Assembly (NCBI RefSeq): GCF_005938745.2
Contig: NZ_VCBX02000001.1
Location: forward strand, 6,626,897 to 6,690,896
Direction of reading: 5' to 3'
From: Rhodococcus sp. KBS0724
Lineage (GTDB): Bacteria; Actinomycetota; Actinomycetes; Mycobacteriales; Mycobacteriaceae
Length of the DNA: 64,000 bases
Shown here: piece after piece, positions 1-9,346 of the stretch
How positions within the stretch are numbered: the stretch's first letter is position 1
Layout: every line of letters starts with the position of its first letter
Program-made: the position numbers and the translations under genes
Notes under the pieces: generated by a model
Database searches by the model: none
What the model was told of the DNA's origin: nothing
What the model saw: only the letters and a program-made list of their open reading frames with translations

Positions 1-2250
1 CAATGTTCCCGTCACCGAGAAACCATCAGTGCCCGACATCGTCGCAGTCAACGGATCCTGAGCAGTCAAACCACTCAGAACACCCTTGTCCACAACCTGA
101 CGCAGATCATCGAAGTACGCGACCTCACCCGCACCGTTACCGGTGTTCGAGAACGTGAGCGTGTACTTGATGTCCTGACCGGCAACAACATTCGTTCCCG
201 AAGCCGGATCAGAAGACTTCACCACAGCAATCTTCGGAGAGACCACCGGATGCGTCGTGCACAGCTGCGTCGCCGGATCACACACCTCCGGAGGATCAAC
301 CGGCGGAGTCGTACCCGGAACAACGAAGTTCAGCACCGTGTTGTCGGCATTCGCCGCAACACGATCGGCGTCAGCCTTGATCTTCGCCGTGTACGTCACC
401 GTCTTCGTCTCACCAGCCGCGAGGGTTCCCGTCACCGCGAAACCATCGCTGCCGACCATCGCCGCAGCCAACGGATCCTGCGCAGACAAGCTGCCCGCAA
501 CCAGATCAGCATCATCGAGCAGACCACGCAGATCATCGAAGTACGCAACCTCACCCGCACCGCTACCGGTGTTCGAGAACGTGAGCGTGTACTTGATGTC
601 CTGACCGGCAACAACATTCGTTCCCGAAGCCGGATCAGAAGACTTCACCACAGCAATCTTCGGTGCCAGAACCGGATGCTCCGTCGTGACCGGCGGAGGA
701 GTGATCTCCGTACCCGTCGGCGGCTTCGCAGTACCGGTGACCTTGTTGTTGATCAACGTGCCACCGGCAACACCGGCATTGACCTTCACCTGATACGTCA
801 GAACAACCGACTTACCCTGCTCGAGAACACCCGACCAACTCAACGTGTTGCCCGACAAGGTCGGAACAGCACCGGGAGCTCCGTCGACAGTCGCCTTAGG
901 CGACCCGGCCACGAGGGTTGCATTGTCGAGAACCTTCGACAGATCATCGGTCAACACAACAGGATTGAGCGTTGTCTTACCGGTGTTCGTGCCCGTTACG
1001 GTGTATGTGATCGTCTGACCAGCATTGACACCGGTACCCGAGGCCGGATCGGCAGTCTTCGCGACAGTGAAACCTGGAACAGAGTGATTCGTCTCCACCG
1101 GCGGAGGAGTGATGTCCGGACCCGTCGGCGGCTTCGCAGTACCGGTGACCTTGTTATTCAGAACCGTGCCGGCGGCAACGCCGTCGTTGACCTTCACCTC
1201 GTAGGTGAGGACAACCGACTTGCCGGCTTCGAGAACACCAGTCCACGAGAGCGTGGTGCCCGACAGAGTCGGAGCAGCAACAGGAGTACCGTCGACGGTC
1301 GCCTTCAGCGAACCAGGAACGACAGCAGCATTATTGAGAACCGCACCCAGATCGTCATTGATCTTTACGGGATCGAGCTTCGTCTTGCCGGTGTTGGTGC
1401 CGGTGACGGTGTACTTGATCGACTCGCCGGCCTGAACCGTCGAACCGGAAATCGGATCAGCGGTCTTCGCCAAGGTGAAGCCGGGAACCGAGTGATTCGT
1501 CTCCACCGGCGGAGGAGTGATGTCCGGACCCGTCGGCGGCTTCGCAGTACCGGTGACCTTGTTGTTCAGAACCGTGCCAGCGGCAACGCCGGCATTGACC
1601 TTCACCTGGTAAGTCAGAACAACAGACTTACCGGCCTGAAGATTCGCGGACCACGACAAAGTGCTGCCCGACAGTGTCGGAGCAGCAACAGGAGCGCCGT
1701 CGACGGTCGCCTTCAGCGAACCAGGAACGACAGCAGCATTATTGAGAACAGCGCCCAGATCATCAGTGATCGTCGCGGGAGTTAGAGCCGTCTTGCCGGT
1801 GTTTGCACCGGTAACGGTGTACGTAATGGTGTCGCCGGCCTGAACCGTCGAACCGGAAGCCGGATCCGCCGTCTTGGTCAGCGTGAAACCAGGCATGGGA
1901 TGTGTCGTGCAGAGATTAGTTGCAGGATCACATGTTGTGGGAGGAGTTGTAGTCCCCGGAACCAGATAGTTGTTCAGGACTTTGTTTCCACCGTCTTTGA
2001 CCGTAACGGTGTATGTGACTGTCCCTTTGCCTCCCGCAGGCAAGGTGCCGCCGACCTTGATCTTGTCGGTGCCGTTCAATGCGACGGTAAGTCCGCCGGT
2101 TGCTGCCCCGAGCGCGGCAGTTCCGTCATCGATGACGTCGGCGAGGTAGTCCGTGTAGTCGATCGTCGCCGGAGCAGTTCCGGGATTCTCGAAGTTGAGG
2201 GTGTAGGTAATCGTGTTGCCGATGTTGACCGTCTCACCGGTAGGTGGTGA
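1..2250. repeat. Tandem DUF11-encoding DNA repeats, parts near-identical
   Basis: The coding repeats are also DNA repeats. The stretches at about 121-238 and 549-662 differ at only a few bases. The stretches at about 1085-1170 and 1494-1580 (the VETNHS linker and neighbouring module start) are essentially identical. Such identity means recent duplication or gene conversion, and makes copy number prone to change and to assembly error. Confidence 0.8.
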
Positions 2251-3576
2251 CGACGACTTCTTCACGAGAACCGGGGTGTTCTTGACCTTGCAGTACACGT
2301 TGTCACCCGGTGTAAGTGCTGCCTGCGCAACGTCACCGACCTTGAGAGTCTGGGCCACACCGTTTACCTGGCAATCCCATGACGTCGCGTAGTTTGCGGT
2401 CTTGGTCGCCGAAGTAGTGGGCTTCTCCCAGAACGTGACAGGAGTAGGTGTCGTATCCGCGAGGAGCGTTCGCCAGCCAGTCGATGCCGTCGTATCAGTA
2501 GCGCCGGTTGTGGTGCTCTTGATCTCTGTCGCTGCAGCGGCACCCGCGTCAGCGTAGTGACCGGCGCTCATGCCGATAGTGAAATCGTCACCGGGGGTGA
2601 CGCGCGTGAGGTCCTTGTCGATCTTGACCTTCGACAGCAGGACACCGAACGCCAGACCCTGACGCGAAGTGGCCTGAACGGTATTTCCGAAAGTGGCTGC
2701 GAAACTTGTCGGAGCAGTCGATGCGACGACCAGCGTTCCGGGCGTGCGCCCCTGGCCATTGACGTTGTTCCACGAATCGCATCGCACAGTGGTGGCTGGC
2801 ATACCCGTCAGCCCACCGTCGCAGGCCCGAACTCCGGGGTAGGCAGGATCACTGTCGTCACCGACGGTACGTGCAATCTGACGTAGAGGCTTGTCCGAAT
2901 TGAAAGTGAGGAATTCACGGTCGTTCGTAGTATTGATATTCGCGTCTGTCGACTCGGCGTCGGCTGCTACGAGCCCGTAGTTGTTGACGGCGCCATTCGG
3001 CCCCGTCATCACGATGTTCTTCAGCGAGACTGTTCCACCGGACTGACCAGCGGTGGCTGAGGTCTGGTAGATCGCCGGCTTGATCGTCGTCGGCACACCC
3101 GTGTACGCGGAAGTTCCCAACGCTGCATAGTGCAACGTGGGAAATGCCTTCGTTTCGATTCCCTGGTGAGTCTTACCCGCTACCGAGTCGGTGAGGAAAG
3201 CCTTGAAGCTGATCTTGTAGCCGTCGGTGAGCTGGATTTCCATCGACTGCCCTGCCGCAGAAGCAGCCGTGGCCGCATTGAGCGTCGACATATCGATCCA
3301 GCAGATGTTCTGCGAGAACGGACCGGAACCAGGGGCACTGAACGCACAGCCCTTTGCAGGCTGTTCGTCAGGCAGCACAGCGGCGCGAGCCGGTGCCTGA
3401 GCCTGAACGGGACCGCCGAGCGTCGCGGCCGGCTGCGCTGACGCAACTACTGCCGTCGCCCCGGAGATACCGAGAATCATCGCGATGGTGGTCCACACCA
3501 CCGTCCACGCTCGCACCCAGGGCGGTAGCCCCGCGGTGAATATAGCCGACCTTGTCGGCGGTAAGTCGTTAGGCAT
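1..3576 (-). CDS. DUF11-repeat secreted/surface protein (C-terminus outside window)
   Basis: An uninterrupted frame of 1192 codons runs from the ATG at 3576 to the window edge, so the C-terminus is missing. A GGGGAG ribosome site lies 6 bases before the ATG. The first ~50 residues have an Arg-containing cytoplasmic stretch, a hydrophobic segment (WTVVWTTIAMILGISGA) and an Ala-x-Ala-like cleavage region, so the protein is probably exported. Residues ~50-440 form a non-repetitive head. From about 2250 down to 1 follow at least six DUF11-type beta-sandwich modules of ~120-130 residues with recurring KxADPxSGSxVxAGDxIxYT and NTGK motifs. Some modules are joined by a linker with CDPATxLCTTHP (a likely disulfide loop), others by a Pro-rich ITPPPVETNHS linker. 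DUF11 proteins are typically cell-wall or envelope stalk proteins. Role in adhesion is inference; an anchoring signal cannot be seen here. Confidence 0.85.
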   Translation of the reverse strand, partial: MPNDLPPTRSAIFTAGLPPWVRAWTVVWTTIAMILGISGATAVVASAQPAATLGGPVQAQAPARAAVLPDEQPAKGCAFSAPGSGPFSQNICWIDMSTLNAATAASAAGQSMEIQLTDGYKISFKAFLTDSVAGKTHQGIETKAFPTLHYAALGTSAYTGVPTTIKPAIYQTSATAGQSGGTVSLKNIVMTGPNGAVNNYGLVAADAESTDANINTTNDREFLTFNSDKPLRQIARTVGDDSDPAYPGVRACDGGLTGMPATTVRCDSWNNVNGQGRTPGTLVVASTAPTSFAATFGNTVQATSRQGLAFGVLLSKVKIDKDLTRVTPGDDFTIGMSAGHYADAGAAAATEIKSTTTGATDTTASTGWRTLLADTTPTPVTFWEKPTTSATKTANYATSWDCQVNGVAQTLKVGDVAQAALTPGDNVYCKVKNTPVLVKKSSSPPTGETVNIGNTITYTLNFENPGTAPATIDYTDYLADVIDDGTAALGAATGGLTVALNGTDKIKVGGTLPAGGKGTVTYTVTVKDGGNKVLNNYLVPGTTTPPTTCDPATNLCTTHPMPGFTLTKTADPASGSTVQAGDTITYTVTGANTGKTALTPATITDDLGAVLNNAAVVPGSLKATVDGAPVAAPTLSGSTLSWSANLQAGKSVVLTYQVKVNAGVAAGTVLNNKVTGTAKPPTGPDITPPPVETNHSVPGFTLAKTADPISGSTVQAGESIKYTVTGTNTGKTKLDPVKINDDLGAVLNNAAVVPGSLKATVDGTPVAAPTLSGTTLSWTGVLEAGKSVVLTYEVKVNDGVAAGTVLNNKVTGTAKPPTGPDITPPPVETNHSVPGFTVAKTADPASGTGVNAGQTITYTVTGTNTGKTTLNPVVLTDDLSKVLDNATLVAGSPKATVDGAPGAVPTLSGNTLSWSGVLEQGKSVVLTYQVKVNAGVAGGTLINNKVTGTAKPPTGTEITPPPVTTEHPVLAPKIAVVKSSDPASGTNVVAGQDIKYTLTFSNTGSGAGEVAYFDDLRGLLDDADLVAGSLSAQDPLAAAMVGSDGFAVTGTLAAGETKTVTYTAKIKADADRVAANADNTVLNFVVPGTTPPVDPPEVCDPATQLCTTHPVVSPKIAVVKSSDPASGTNVVAGQDIKYTLTFSNTGNGAGEVAYFDDLRQVVDKGVLSGLTAQDPLTATMSGTDGFSVTGTL

Positions 3577-4538
3577 TTCTTACTCCCCAGGATGTGCCTG
3601 ATCGATATTCGGTGGACGGAGATGCGAGAGCGATGGCGCGAACTCCCGTTTGATCGGTTGGTTCGGGTCGGTGCGCCGGTTTTCGGCTGATCGACCTCAT
3701 ACCGGACGCTGTTGCCGGTCCTGCCATTCGAGCTCCTCTTCGGGTAACACCTGTGTGTTGGAAGAGCCGTCCTGTGCAGGACTTTGGCCCTCGAAATCCG
3801 TGCAAATCGAGAGCAATCTTCCAGTTATCTCGCTCAAGATAACAGATAACCGGGAGCTTGCCCACCGAAATAGGGACAAAGCAGACCGATTGACGCTTTC
3901 GTTCGGAGATCGAACAAGGCACGCTAGGAAGTTTTGGCCAACCGGACAATCTGACTAAAACGGGCCGTCACTAGGTCGTATGCCACTCGGAGCGACGTTG
4001 TGGCTGGATAGACAGGGTCCCCGAAATGCGCGGGCGCGCGACGGAACTAGACAAATGACCAGAATTCATAGTCCCTGTTGGGTGGGCCACAGCGAGAGAA
4101 CTTCGACGCGGAATACACACAATCGACCATTGTTTCCTCGGCTGTTCGAACGCGCGAGAACCAGATGAACGATCACGGTCATTTCGGTCGAGATTGTGGG
4201 TAACAAAGAGAGGAGAAGCCCCGATAGACGGAGTTGAGGACCCGAAACGTCACTCGCGCGAGCCGGTAGTCATCCACGAAGACAAAACTCTAGGTCCGTT
4301 TTGTGAATATTTCCAGATGAGATTTCAGCCTGTTTCCCACCCTAGCTACCATCTGACCTCGTCTAGCTAGCAGAGCGTTCAACGATTTTGGTTACCGTTC
4401 CGCTGAATTTCTCGTAACCAAAGAGCTAAATACGGACCAATCGACCACGCATCGTTTGGGCGCAGAAAAGGGCCCTCAGGTGCCAAATAGGTCAGAGAGC
4501 CCGAAAAGAACACAGGGGCGCAAGCCCAGCCGCAGAAA
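3577..4538. other. Intergenic region, no credible gene
   Basis: This 962-bp gap lies upstream of the surface-protein gene and downstream of the broken lysozyme gene. The open frames in it have no family features, no good ribosome sites and unlikely composition. The base composition is more AT-rich than the neighbours, as expected for regulatory DNA. The only structure singled out is the inverted repeat at 3824-3850. Confidence 0.6.
3824..3850. promoter_or_regulatory. Inverted plus direct heptamer repeat, possible operator
   Basis: GTTATCT (3824-3830), six bases, AGATAAC (3837-3843), then immediately a second AGATAAC (3844-3850). It lies about 250 bp upstream of the surface-protein start. A dimeric repressor site is a possible reading; nothing here identifies the regulator. 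Confidence 0.3.
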
Positions 4539-5024
4539 CTAGCTGCTGCCGAGCCCCACGCTGTTGGAGTAACGACCGAAGTCACCCTGCGCACCGCTGT
4601 AGACATTGATGTCGGTGTTACCGACGATCCCCGGTATGCGTCCGGTGCTCGTGTACTGCCAGAAGGTCCAATTCGACCATCCACCAGGCAAGGGTCCCGG
4701 AGCGCTCTGACCGTTGTAGTCGGCTATCCAGAGCGGGTAGTGGCTGAACTCGGTGGTGTTCGCCATCTGCGTCCGCCAGAAGTTGGGATACGTGTAGATG
4801 ATCGGTTGCCGTCCGGTCAACGCCTGGACTGTGTTCAGGTAGCGGTGCGTCCAGTCGATCACCTGCGCTGCCGGCAAGCCTTTCGAGTCTTCGAGATCGA
4901 GGACGGGAGGCAAATCACCAGGACCGTTGATACCGAGGACCATAGCCGCGTAGAACGCCGCCTGAGCTTCCGGGGACTGGCGCACGTCCGCGTAGTGATA
5001 GGCACCGCGCGCAACGCCCGCAAC
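4539..5024 (-). pseudogene. GH25 lysozyme, C-terminal part (split by IS)
   Basis: Translating on the minus strand from the left insertion junction gives about 159 residues, from GVARGAYHYAD to GRYSNSVGLGSS, ending at the TAG at 4539-4541. Features of glycoside hydrolase family 25 muramidases are visible: RGAYHYA, PPVLDLED (acidic catalytic region), a YTYPNFW strand, PLWIADYNG and WTFWQYTSTG near the end. The N-terminal part is at 6589-6856. The two halves share CCGCAAC, and joining them at that heptamer restores one frame of 248 residues. Upstream of the junction the IS reads into this frame but adds no functional start, so the gene is inactivated. Confidence 0.88.
5018..5024. repeat. Target-site direct repeat of the IS, left copy
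   Basis: CCGCAAC here is repeated at 6589-6595, directly outside the insertion. On the coding strand of the lysozyme it reads GTTGCGG (Val-Ala plus one base). Removing one copy and the element gives ...CLRMRVAGVARGAYHY..., the expected continuous GH25 sequence. Confidence 0.75.
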
Positions 5025-5103
5025 CCTGCGTGTCAGCATGAGTTGAGTCCACTGGTTCACAGCAACCCCACCTGATGCAGGGCGAGATACGGATCGACCG
5101 AAC

Positions 5104-5532
5104 ATGACCGCTCCAGCGATCACAGACCACAATGAACCGATGGATCCAGCACATCCCAGAGCCGACGGCCCTCGCCGGCGCCGCACCTTCACCACCGCGG
5201 ACAAGATCGCGCACCTCACGGCGTACGAACAGGCCTGCGAACACGGCGGCGGCGGCGCGTATCTGCGACGGGAGGGTCTGTACTCATCGCTGATCAGCGA
5301 ATGGCGCAAGCAACGCGATGCCGGAGTACTCCAAGGTAAGAAACTTGGTGAAAAGGTCGGCAAACTGACTTCCGAACAAGCCGAAATCGCGAGACTGACC
5401 CGCGAACTTGCCCGGGCAAACAAGCGACTGACCACCACCGAAGCCGCACTGGACATCATGGGAAAAGCACACGCTCTCTTGGAAAGTCTCTCCGAGGGAG
5501 CGGATTCGGGCGAGACGAACAACAAACGATGA
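5104..5532 (+). CDS. IS3-family transposase OrfA (helix-turn-helix)
   Basis: 142 residues. Residues ~25-75 form the basic helix-turn-helix DNA-binding region, with RRRRTFTTADKIAHL and a second helix ending SSLISEWRKQRDAG. Residues ~85-125 are a heptad-rich stretch (LTSEQAEIARLTRELARANKRL), typical of the OrfA leucine zipper. The stop overlaps the OrfB start as ATGA at 5529-5532. OrfB lies in the -1 frame relative to OrfA, so a fused OrfAB could arise by frameshifting as known for IS3 elements, or OrfB by reinitiation; the sequence does not decide. Confidence 0.9.
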   Translation: MTAPAITDHNEPMDPAHPRADGPRRRRTFTTADKIAHLTAYEQACEHGGGGAYLRREGLYSSLISEWRKQRDAGVLQGKKLGEKVGKLTSEQAEIARLTRELARANKRLTTTEAALDIMGKAHALLESLSEGADSGETNNKR

Positions 5533-6557
5533 CCGCTGCCTGGTCCGAACTCACCGCTGCCGGTGTCGGTACCCGGGCGGCGAGCACGCTGACTGGTCTC
5601 GTCCGCTCGACAGCAACCAGACGCCGCACCGCAGCACGATTGCCCACACCGCCGGCTGTGGCCCGCCCGGCACCGGTGAACAAACTCAGTGACCTCGAAC
5701 GACGTCGCGTCCTTGACGTCCTCAATTGCGATCGATTCGTCGACCAGGCTCCGCTGGAGATATTCGCTCAACTCCTCGACGAAGGGACGTATCTGTGTTC
5801 GGTGTCCACGATGTACCGAATCCTGCGTGAGAATGCGCAGGTCTCCGAGCGTAGACGGCTCGCGCGGCACCCGGCGAAGGCGTGTCCGGAACTGGTCGCG
5901 ACTGCGGCCAGGCAGGTGTATTCGTGGGACATCACCAAGCTCGCCGGTCCGGTGAAAGGTCAGTACTTCGATGCGTACGTGATGATCGACATCTACTCGC
6001 GCTACATTGTCGGCGTCCATGTTCACACGCACGAATCCGGTTTGCTGGCACGGGAATTGATGGAACAGATCTTCGCGGTGCATGGCATTCCGAACGTGGT
6101 CCACGCCGACCGCGGAACATCGATGACCAGCAAGACCGTCGCGACGCTCCTCGCAGATCTGGAAGTGACACGTTCACACTCACGTCCGCGAGTATCGAAT
6201 GATAATCCATTCTCGGAGTCGTTGTTCAAGACGCTGAAGTACGGGCCGGAGTTTCCTGATCGGTTCGGATCACTTTTTGCAGCAAGGGAATTCATGGAAA
6301 GCTTCACCAACTGGTACAACCATGAGCATCGGCACACCGGGATCGGCCTGCATACTCCCGCAGACGTTCACTTCGGACTCGCGGCCGGCAAGGCCGCTGA
6401 CCGAAGAAGTGTCCTCGCCGCGGCCCGCGAGCAACACCCTTACCGTTTCGGCACCACAGCCGCGCCGAAGATCCTCGACCTACCCGACAACGTCTGGATC
6501 AACCGACCAGCCGCCGAATCCGAGGACGCAAAGGACTCCGAAACCGCAGCGGCTTAA
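5529..6557 (+). CDS. IS3-family transposase OrfB (DDE integrase core)
   Basis: 342 residues, full length for the family. The N-terminal ~120 residues are an HTH_21-like region with a TMYRILRENAQVSERRR motif. The rve catalytic core follows, with WDITKLAGP (first Asp), HADRGTSMTSK (second Asp) and a SNDNPFSESLFKTLKY block (Glu), then the NWYNHEHRHTGIGLHTPADVHFG tail typical of IS3/IS150-type OrfB. No stop or frameshift is seen, so the element may still be active. Confidence 0.93.
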   Translation: MTAAWSELTAAGVGTRAASTLTGLVRSTATRRRTAARLPTPPAVARPAPVNKLSDLERRRVLDVLNCDRFVDQAPLEIFAQLLDEGTYLCSVSTMYRILRENAQVSERRRLARHPAKACPELVATAARQVYSWDITKLAGPVKGQYFDAYVMIDIYSRYIVGVHVHTHESGLLARELMEQIFAVHGIPNVVHADRGTSMTSKTVATLLADLEVTRSHSRPRVSNDNPFSESLFKTLKYGPEFPDRFGSLFAAREFMESFTNWYNHEHRHTGIGLHTPADVHFGLAAGKAADRRSVLAAAREQHPYRFGTTAAPKILDLPDNVWINRPAAESEDAKDSETAAA

Positions 6558-6588
6558 CACCTATTGGACTCAGACGCCTTGACAAGTT

Positions 6589-6856
6589 CCGCAACACGCA
6601 TGCGTAGACAATCCTGAACGAAATACGGATTTACGTAGTTCAGTGACTCCGTCGCTTTGACCATCGCGAACTCGTGCCCCGACGCCCGCACCTGGAACCA
6701 GTCGATTCCGGTTCCATCCACATGCTGCCAGGACGAAACGTCCGGCCCGCGGGGAGCATCCGCCGAAGCGAGACCAGGGGCCGTCAATGCAACGGCGGCA
6801 GCCATCACGATCGGGGTTAGTTTGCCTAAGGTCCTGACGCAGCGTCGCTCGGCCAT
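6589..6856 (-). pseudogene. GH25 lysozyme, N-terminal part (split by IS)
   Basis: Starts at the ATG at 6856 and encodes a signal peptide (LTPIVMAAAVALTAPGLASA) followed by the GH25 N-terminus: GPDVSSWQHVDGTGIDW (catalytic Asp region), FAMVKATESLNYVNPYF. The gene reading runs into the IS after codon 89 and stops at 6554-6556, giving a useless 100-residue product. The intact enzyme would be an exported muramidase cleaving peptidoglycan. The insertion looks recent because both halves are otherwise undamaged. Confidence 0.88.
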
Positions 6857-6918
6857 TCCCCGAGCGTAGGGACTGCCGCCGGATTTGTCTGTTGTTTCAC
6901 CAACTATTCAGACTTTGG

Positions 6919-8256
6919 TCATCCCAACCAATCGAGAACCGCTGCCGCTGTCCAGGATTGCTGCATGCTGCCCAACGGTTCACCTGTAAAGGGTTCGTAA
7001 TACTCGGCAAAACTACCGTCACTGGCCTGCCTAAGCCCCTCGGCCCGGAGAACATACGATCGTTCAGCCCATCCACGACGCGCAAAGGCCCACGAGAACA
7101 GCCATGTGATCACCGGCCAGACAGGTCCACGCCAGTACTCACGCGGACGGAAATCACCGGACACCGGAGAAGTAGACGGCGGGACGGCAAATCTCATATC
7201 CGGATGCCCACAGAACTTCGGACCCTCGAATGTTCGCAACAGCGCACGTTCGGCATCGCGGCTGAGCCCACCACACAGTAACGGCGCAAACATCGCGATA
7301 GTCTCGGTATTCACCCAACGCCCGGTTCGGAGATCAAAATCCTTTGCAGCGCCAGTTCTTTCGTCAGTCGTTGCTATGACACCTCGACGGAACCGATCTG
7401 CCCAACCACGCAGATCTCGCACATCGGAGTTCGGTCTCGAATGCTCTTCGCCGATAGTCGCCAGGACATCGCACGCCATGGAGAAGACAGCTGAGACAAA
7501 TACGTCCTCGACTGCAAAACTCATTGCGGTAGAAAGCTGTTGGTCGTCGTAGCGGACCGATTTCATTTCTTCGAGCAGCCACAGATAGCGATCGTATTCG
7601 TGATCCTTGGGACGCTGCGTCAGATCCGTCACGACAGCAAGGTCAGCTCGCTGGTACGCAGGAACCTGTCCCGCAACAACATTCCCGTACGCCGCGTCCC
7701 AACGTGGAGAGTTGTCCATCCCCGATTCCCAACCGTGGTAGAGCGCTATCCGACCATTACCGTCGAGATCTCGCGCCTCGGCAAGCCAGCGATGCCACCG
7801 AACCAGATCGTTCCACCGTCGATCCAAGAACTCCTCGGCAATCGCTCGGGTCGTACGACCGTGACGTCGCGAGTGGTCGAGGATTCGTTGTACGGCAATC
7901 GCGTGCACCGGCGGCTGGGTAATCCCGGACGTCGCCGTGCCTACCGGCGCATGTGCAGCCAAGGCATTGACGTCCCAACGCGTCGGGCCGGGAAAATAGC
8001 CGTCGACGCCGTTGGCAAAAACGATGTGCGGGATCATTCCGTTTTTCCACTGCGCGTCGAGCAGGGTATCGAGTTCGACGACGGCTCGTTCAACACTCAA
8101 CGGCGCTAATCCGACAGCAACAAACGCCGCGTCCCAACTCCACATATGTGGATAAAGCTTGGGAGCAGCGCTAGTCATCGTGCCCAGATCATTACCGCGC
8201 AGCAGATATGCGGCTCGGGCGGCGAGCTGTGTCGGGGTGAATCCACGGTCGGCCAT
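6919..8256 (-). CDS. GH63-like (alpha/alpha)6 glycosidase, probable glucosyl- or mannosylglycerate hydrolase
   Basis: 445 residues, ATG at 8256. The sequence has the (alpha/alpha)6-barrel features of the GH63 group that hydrolyses mannosylglycerate and glucosylglycerate: LYPHMWSWDAAFVAVGL near the start, a GYFPGPTRWDV segment, HGWESGMDNSPRWD (catalytic acidic region), and EYWRGPVWPVITWLF with FAEYYEPFTGEPLGSMQQSWTAA near the end. Family assignment is by recognised motifs; substrate is inference. The hydrolase releases glycerate plus the sugar and is used by actinobacteria to recover from nitrogen or osmotic stress. It is divergent from the CDF transporter gene and transcribed away from it. 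Confidence 0.72.
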   Translation of the reverse strand: MADRGFTPTQLAARAAYLLRGNDLGTMTSAAPKLYPHMWSWDAAFVAVGLAPLSVERAVVELDTLLDAQWKNGMIPHIVFANGVDGYFPGPTRWDVNALAAHAPVGTATSGITQPPVHAIAVQRILDHSRRHGRTTRAIAEEFLDRRWNDLVRWHRWLAEARDLDGNGRIALYHGWESGMDNSPRWDAAYGNVVAGQVPAYQRADLAVVTDLTQRPKDHEYDRYLWLLEEMKSVRYDDQQLSTAMSFAVEDVFVSAVFSMACDVLATIGEEHSRPNSDVRDLRGWADRFRRGVIATTDERTGAAKDFDLRTGRWVNTETIAMFAPLLCGGLSRDAERALLRTFEGPKFCGHPDMRFAVPPSTSPVSGDFRPREYWRGPVWPVITWLFSWAFARRGWAERSYVLRAEGLRQASDGSFAEYYEPFTGEPLGSMQQSWTAAAVLDWLG

Positions 8257-8383
8257 AGAAGTCTATTTTGCGTCGAATACGGCTTCGGCGCTCATCGGAG
8301 TGGCGCGGTGAGTCCTTCTTGCGACCACTTTGCTGGTATTCCTACGGGAAGAAGTTACAAATCTGACAAGGCGGTTGCGGTTC

Positions 8384-9295
8384 ATGGGCATCAAAGAAGA
8401 GTCAGCGGAGCGCGAGCGCAAGACCTTGCGGTACTCGCTGATGGTTGCGACAGCCTTGGCAGTGATGGCCGCGGTGTGGGGATGGATTTCGCAGTCTCAG
8501 GTGATTCTGCTCGACGGTGTGTATGCACTGATCGGCATGGTTCTTACCTGGATGTCGCTGCGCGTCTCCCGGATCGCGGATTCAGGCCCGACGGCGCGTT
8601 TTCCGTTCGGCAAGGAAGCTCTGATTCCAGTGGTGATCGCAATTCAGGGCATGGCGTTGTTGGCAACGCTCGCGTACGCCGGAGTGGAGGCTGTTCGGGT
8701 CATTCTGGCCGGTGGAGCCGATGTCACCCCCGGGTCTCTCGCAGCATACGGCGCGATCAGTGCGGCCGTGTCGGTCGCGATCTGGCGTTATGTCGGTAAG
8801 GCCGACCGCACGTCGGATCTCCTGGTTGCCGAAGCCAGACAGTGGGGCGCGTCGGCCGCCTTCAGCGCGTTGGTCACCGTCGGCGCTGTTGTTGCAATGA
8901 TCCTGGGGCGCACCGATTTCTCCGACGCCGATCGATATGTCGACTCGGTGCTCGTCCTGATCGGCTGTGCGATGCTGGTCCCACAACCCTTGGCGCTGTT
9001 GCGAACTGCTTTGGTGGAACTGCTCGAAGGTGCTCCGAGCCAACAGGTCCAGGCGCATGTTCACGACGCAATCGCGGCTGTTCGCGATGAGTTCGATTTG
9101 GATGAACCAGCCCTGACGATGAGCAAGGTCGGCCGCAAGCTGTACATCGAAGCAATGTTCATGGTCCCTCCCCACACGTGGGAGATCGACGACGAAGACG
9201 CGGTCCGACGCACATTCGCCAAACACCTCGCTGACGTGCCGTACGAACCGTGGCTCAACATCGAACTAACCACTGACCCCGCCCTGATGCTGTAG
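8384..9295 (+). CDS. Cation diffusion facilitator (CDF) family transporter
   Basis: 303 residues from the ATG at 8384 (AAGGCGG lies ~10 bases upstream); an in-frame TTG at 8330 would add 18 residues but is less likely. Several membrane helices fill residues ~15-215, with LLDGVYALIGMVLTW in place of the usual HSxxD metal site and DADRYVDSVLVLIG in the later helix. The C-terminal ~80 residues form the cytoplasmic ferredoxin-like domain. CDF proteins export Zn, Co, Fe or Mn in exchange for protons. The metal cannot be told from sequence. Confidence 0.82.
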   Translation: MGIKEESAERERKTLRYSLMVATALAVMAAVWGWISQSQVILLDGVYALIGMVLTWMSLRVSRIADSGPTARFPFGKEALIPVVIAIQGMALLATLAYAGVEAVRVILAGGADVTPGSLAAYGAISAAVSVAIWRYVGKADRTSDLLVAEARQWGASAAFSALVTVGAVVAMILGRTDFSDADRYVDSVLVLIGCAMLVPQPLALLRTALVELLEGAPSQQVQAHVHDAIAAVRDEFDLDEPALTMSKVGRKLYIEAMFMVPPHTWEIDDEDAVRRTFAKHLADVPYEPWLNIELTTDPALML

Positions 9296-9346
9296 ACCCA
9301 TAACATTCCGTTCGACGCGAAAGTCTCACGGACCCAGAAGTTTTCC

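Larger units (their letters stand above)
5025..6588 (+). mobile_element. IS3-family insertion sequence
   Basis: A ~1.56-kb element inserted in a GH25 lysozyme gene, with two overlapping transposase frames on the plus strand. The ends carry an imperfect inverted repeat: TGTCAGCATGAG then TTGAGTCCACTGG from 5031, against TGTCAAGGCGTC then TGAGTCCAATAGG reading inward from 6584. The heptamer CCGCAAC occurs at both junctions (5018-5024 and 6589-6595). IS3-type elements usually duplicate 3-5 bp, so part of the heptamer may belong to the element; the outer boundaries are therefore certain only to a few bases. Confidence 0.85.

Noticed and set aside
250..1785. Long plus-strand open frame (511 residues, very Arg-rich)
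   Set aside because: It is the antisense of the DUF11-repeat gene; the repeats and codon bias keep the opposite strand open. Composition is not protein-like and there is no ribosome site.
1..2250. Possible CRISPR or VNTR array
   Set aside because: The repeats are ~370-bp protein-coding modules without unique spacers.
3650..3958. 102-residue plus-strand ORF in the intergenic gap
   Set aside because: No good ribosome site, no family features and Cys/Ser-rich unlikely composition.
8330..8383. TTG start extending the CDF transporter
   Set aside because: The ATG at 8384 has a better ribosome site and the normal family N-terminus.
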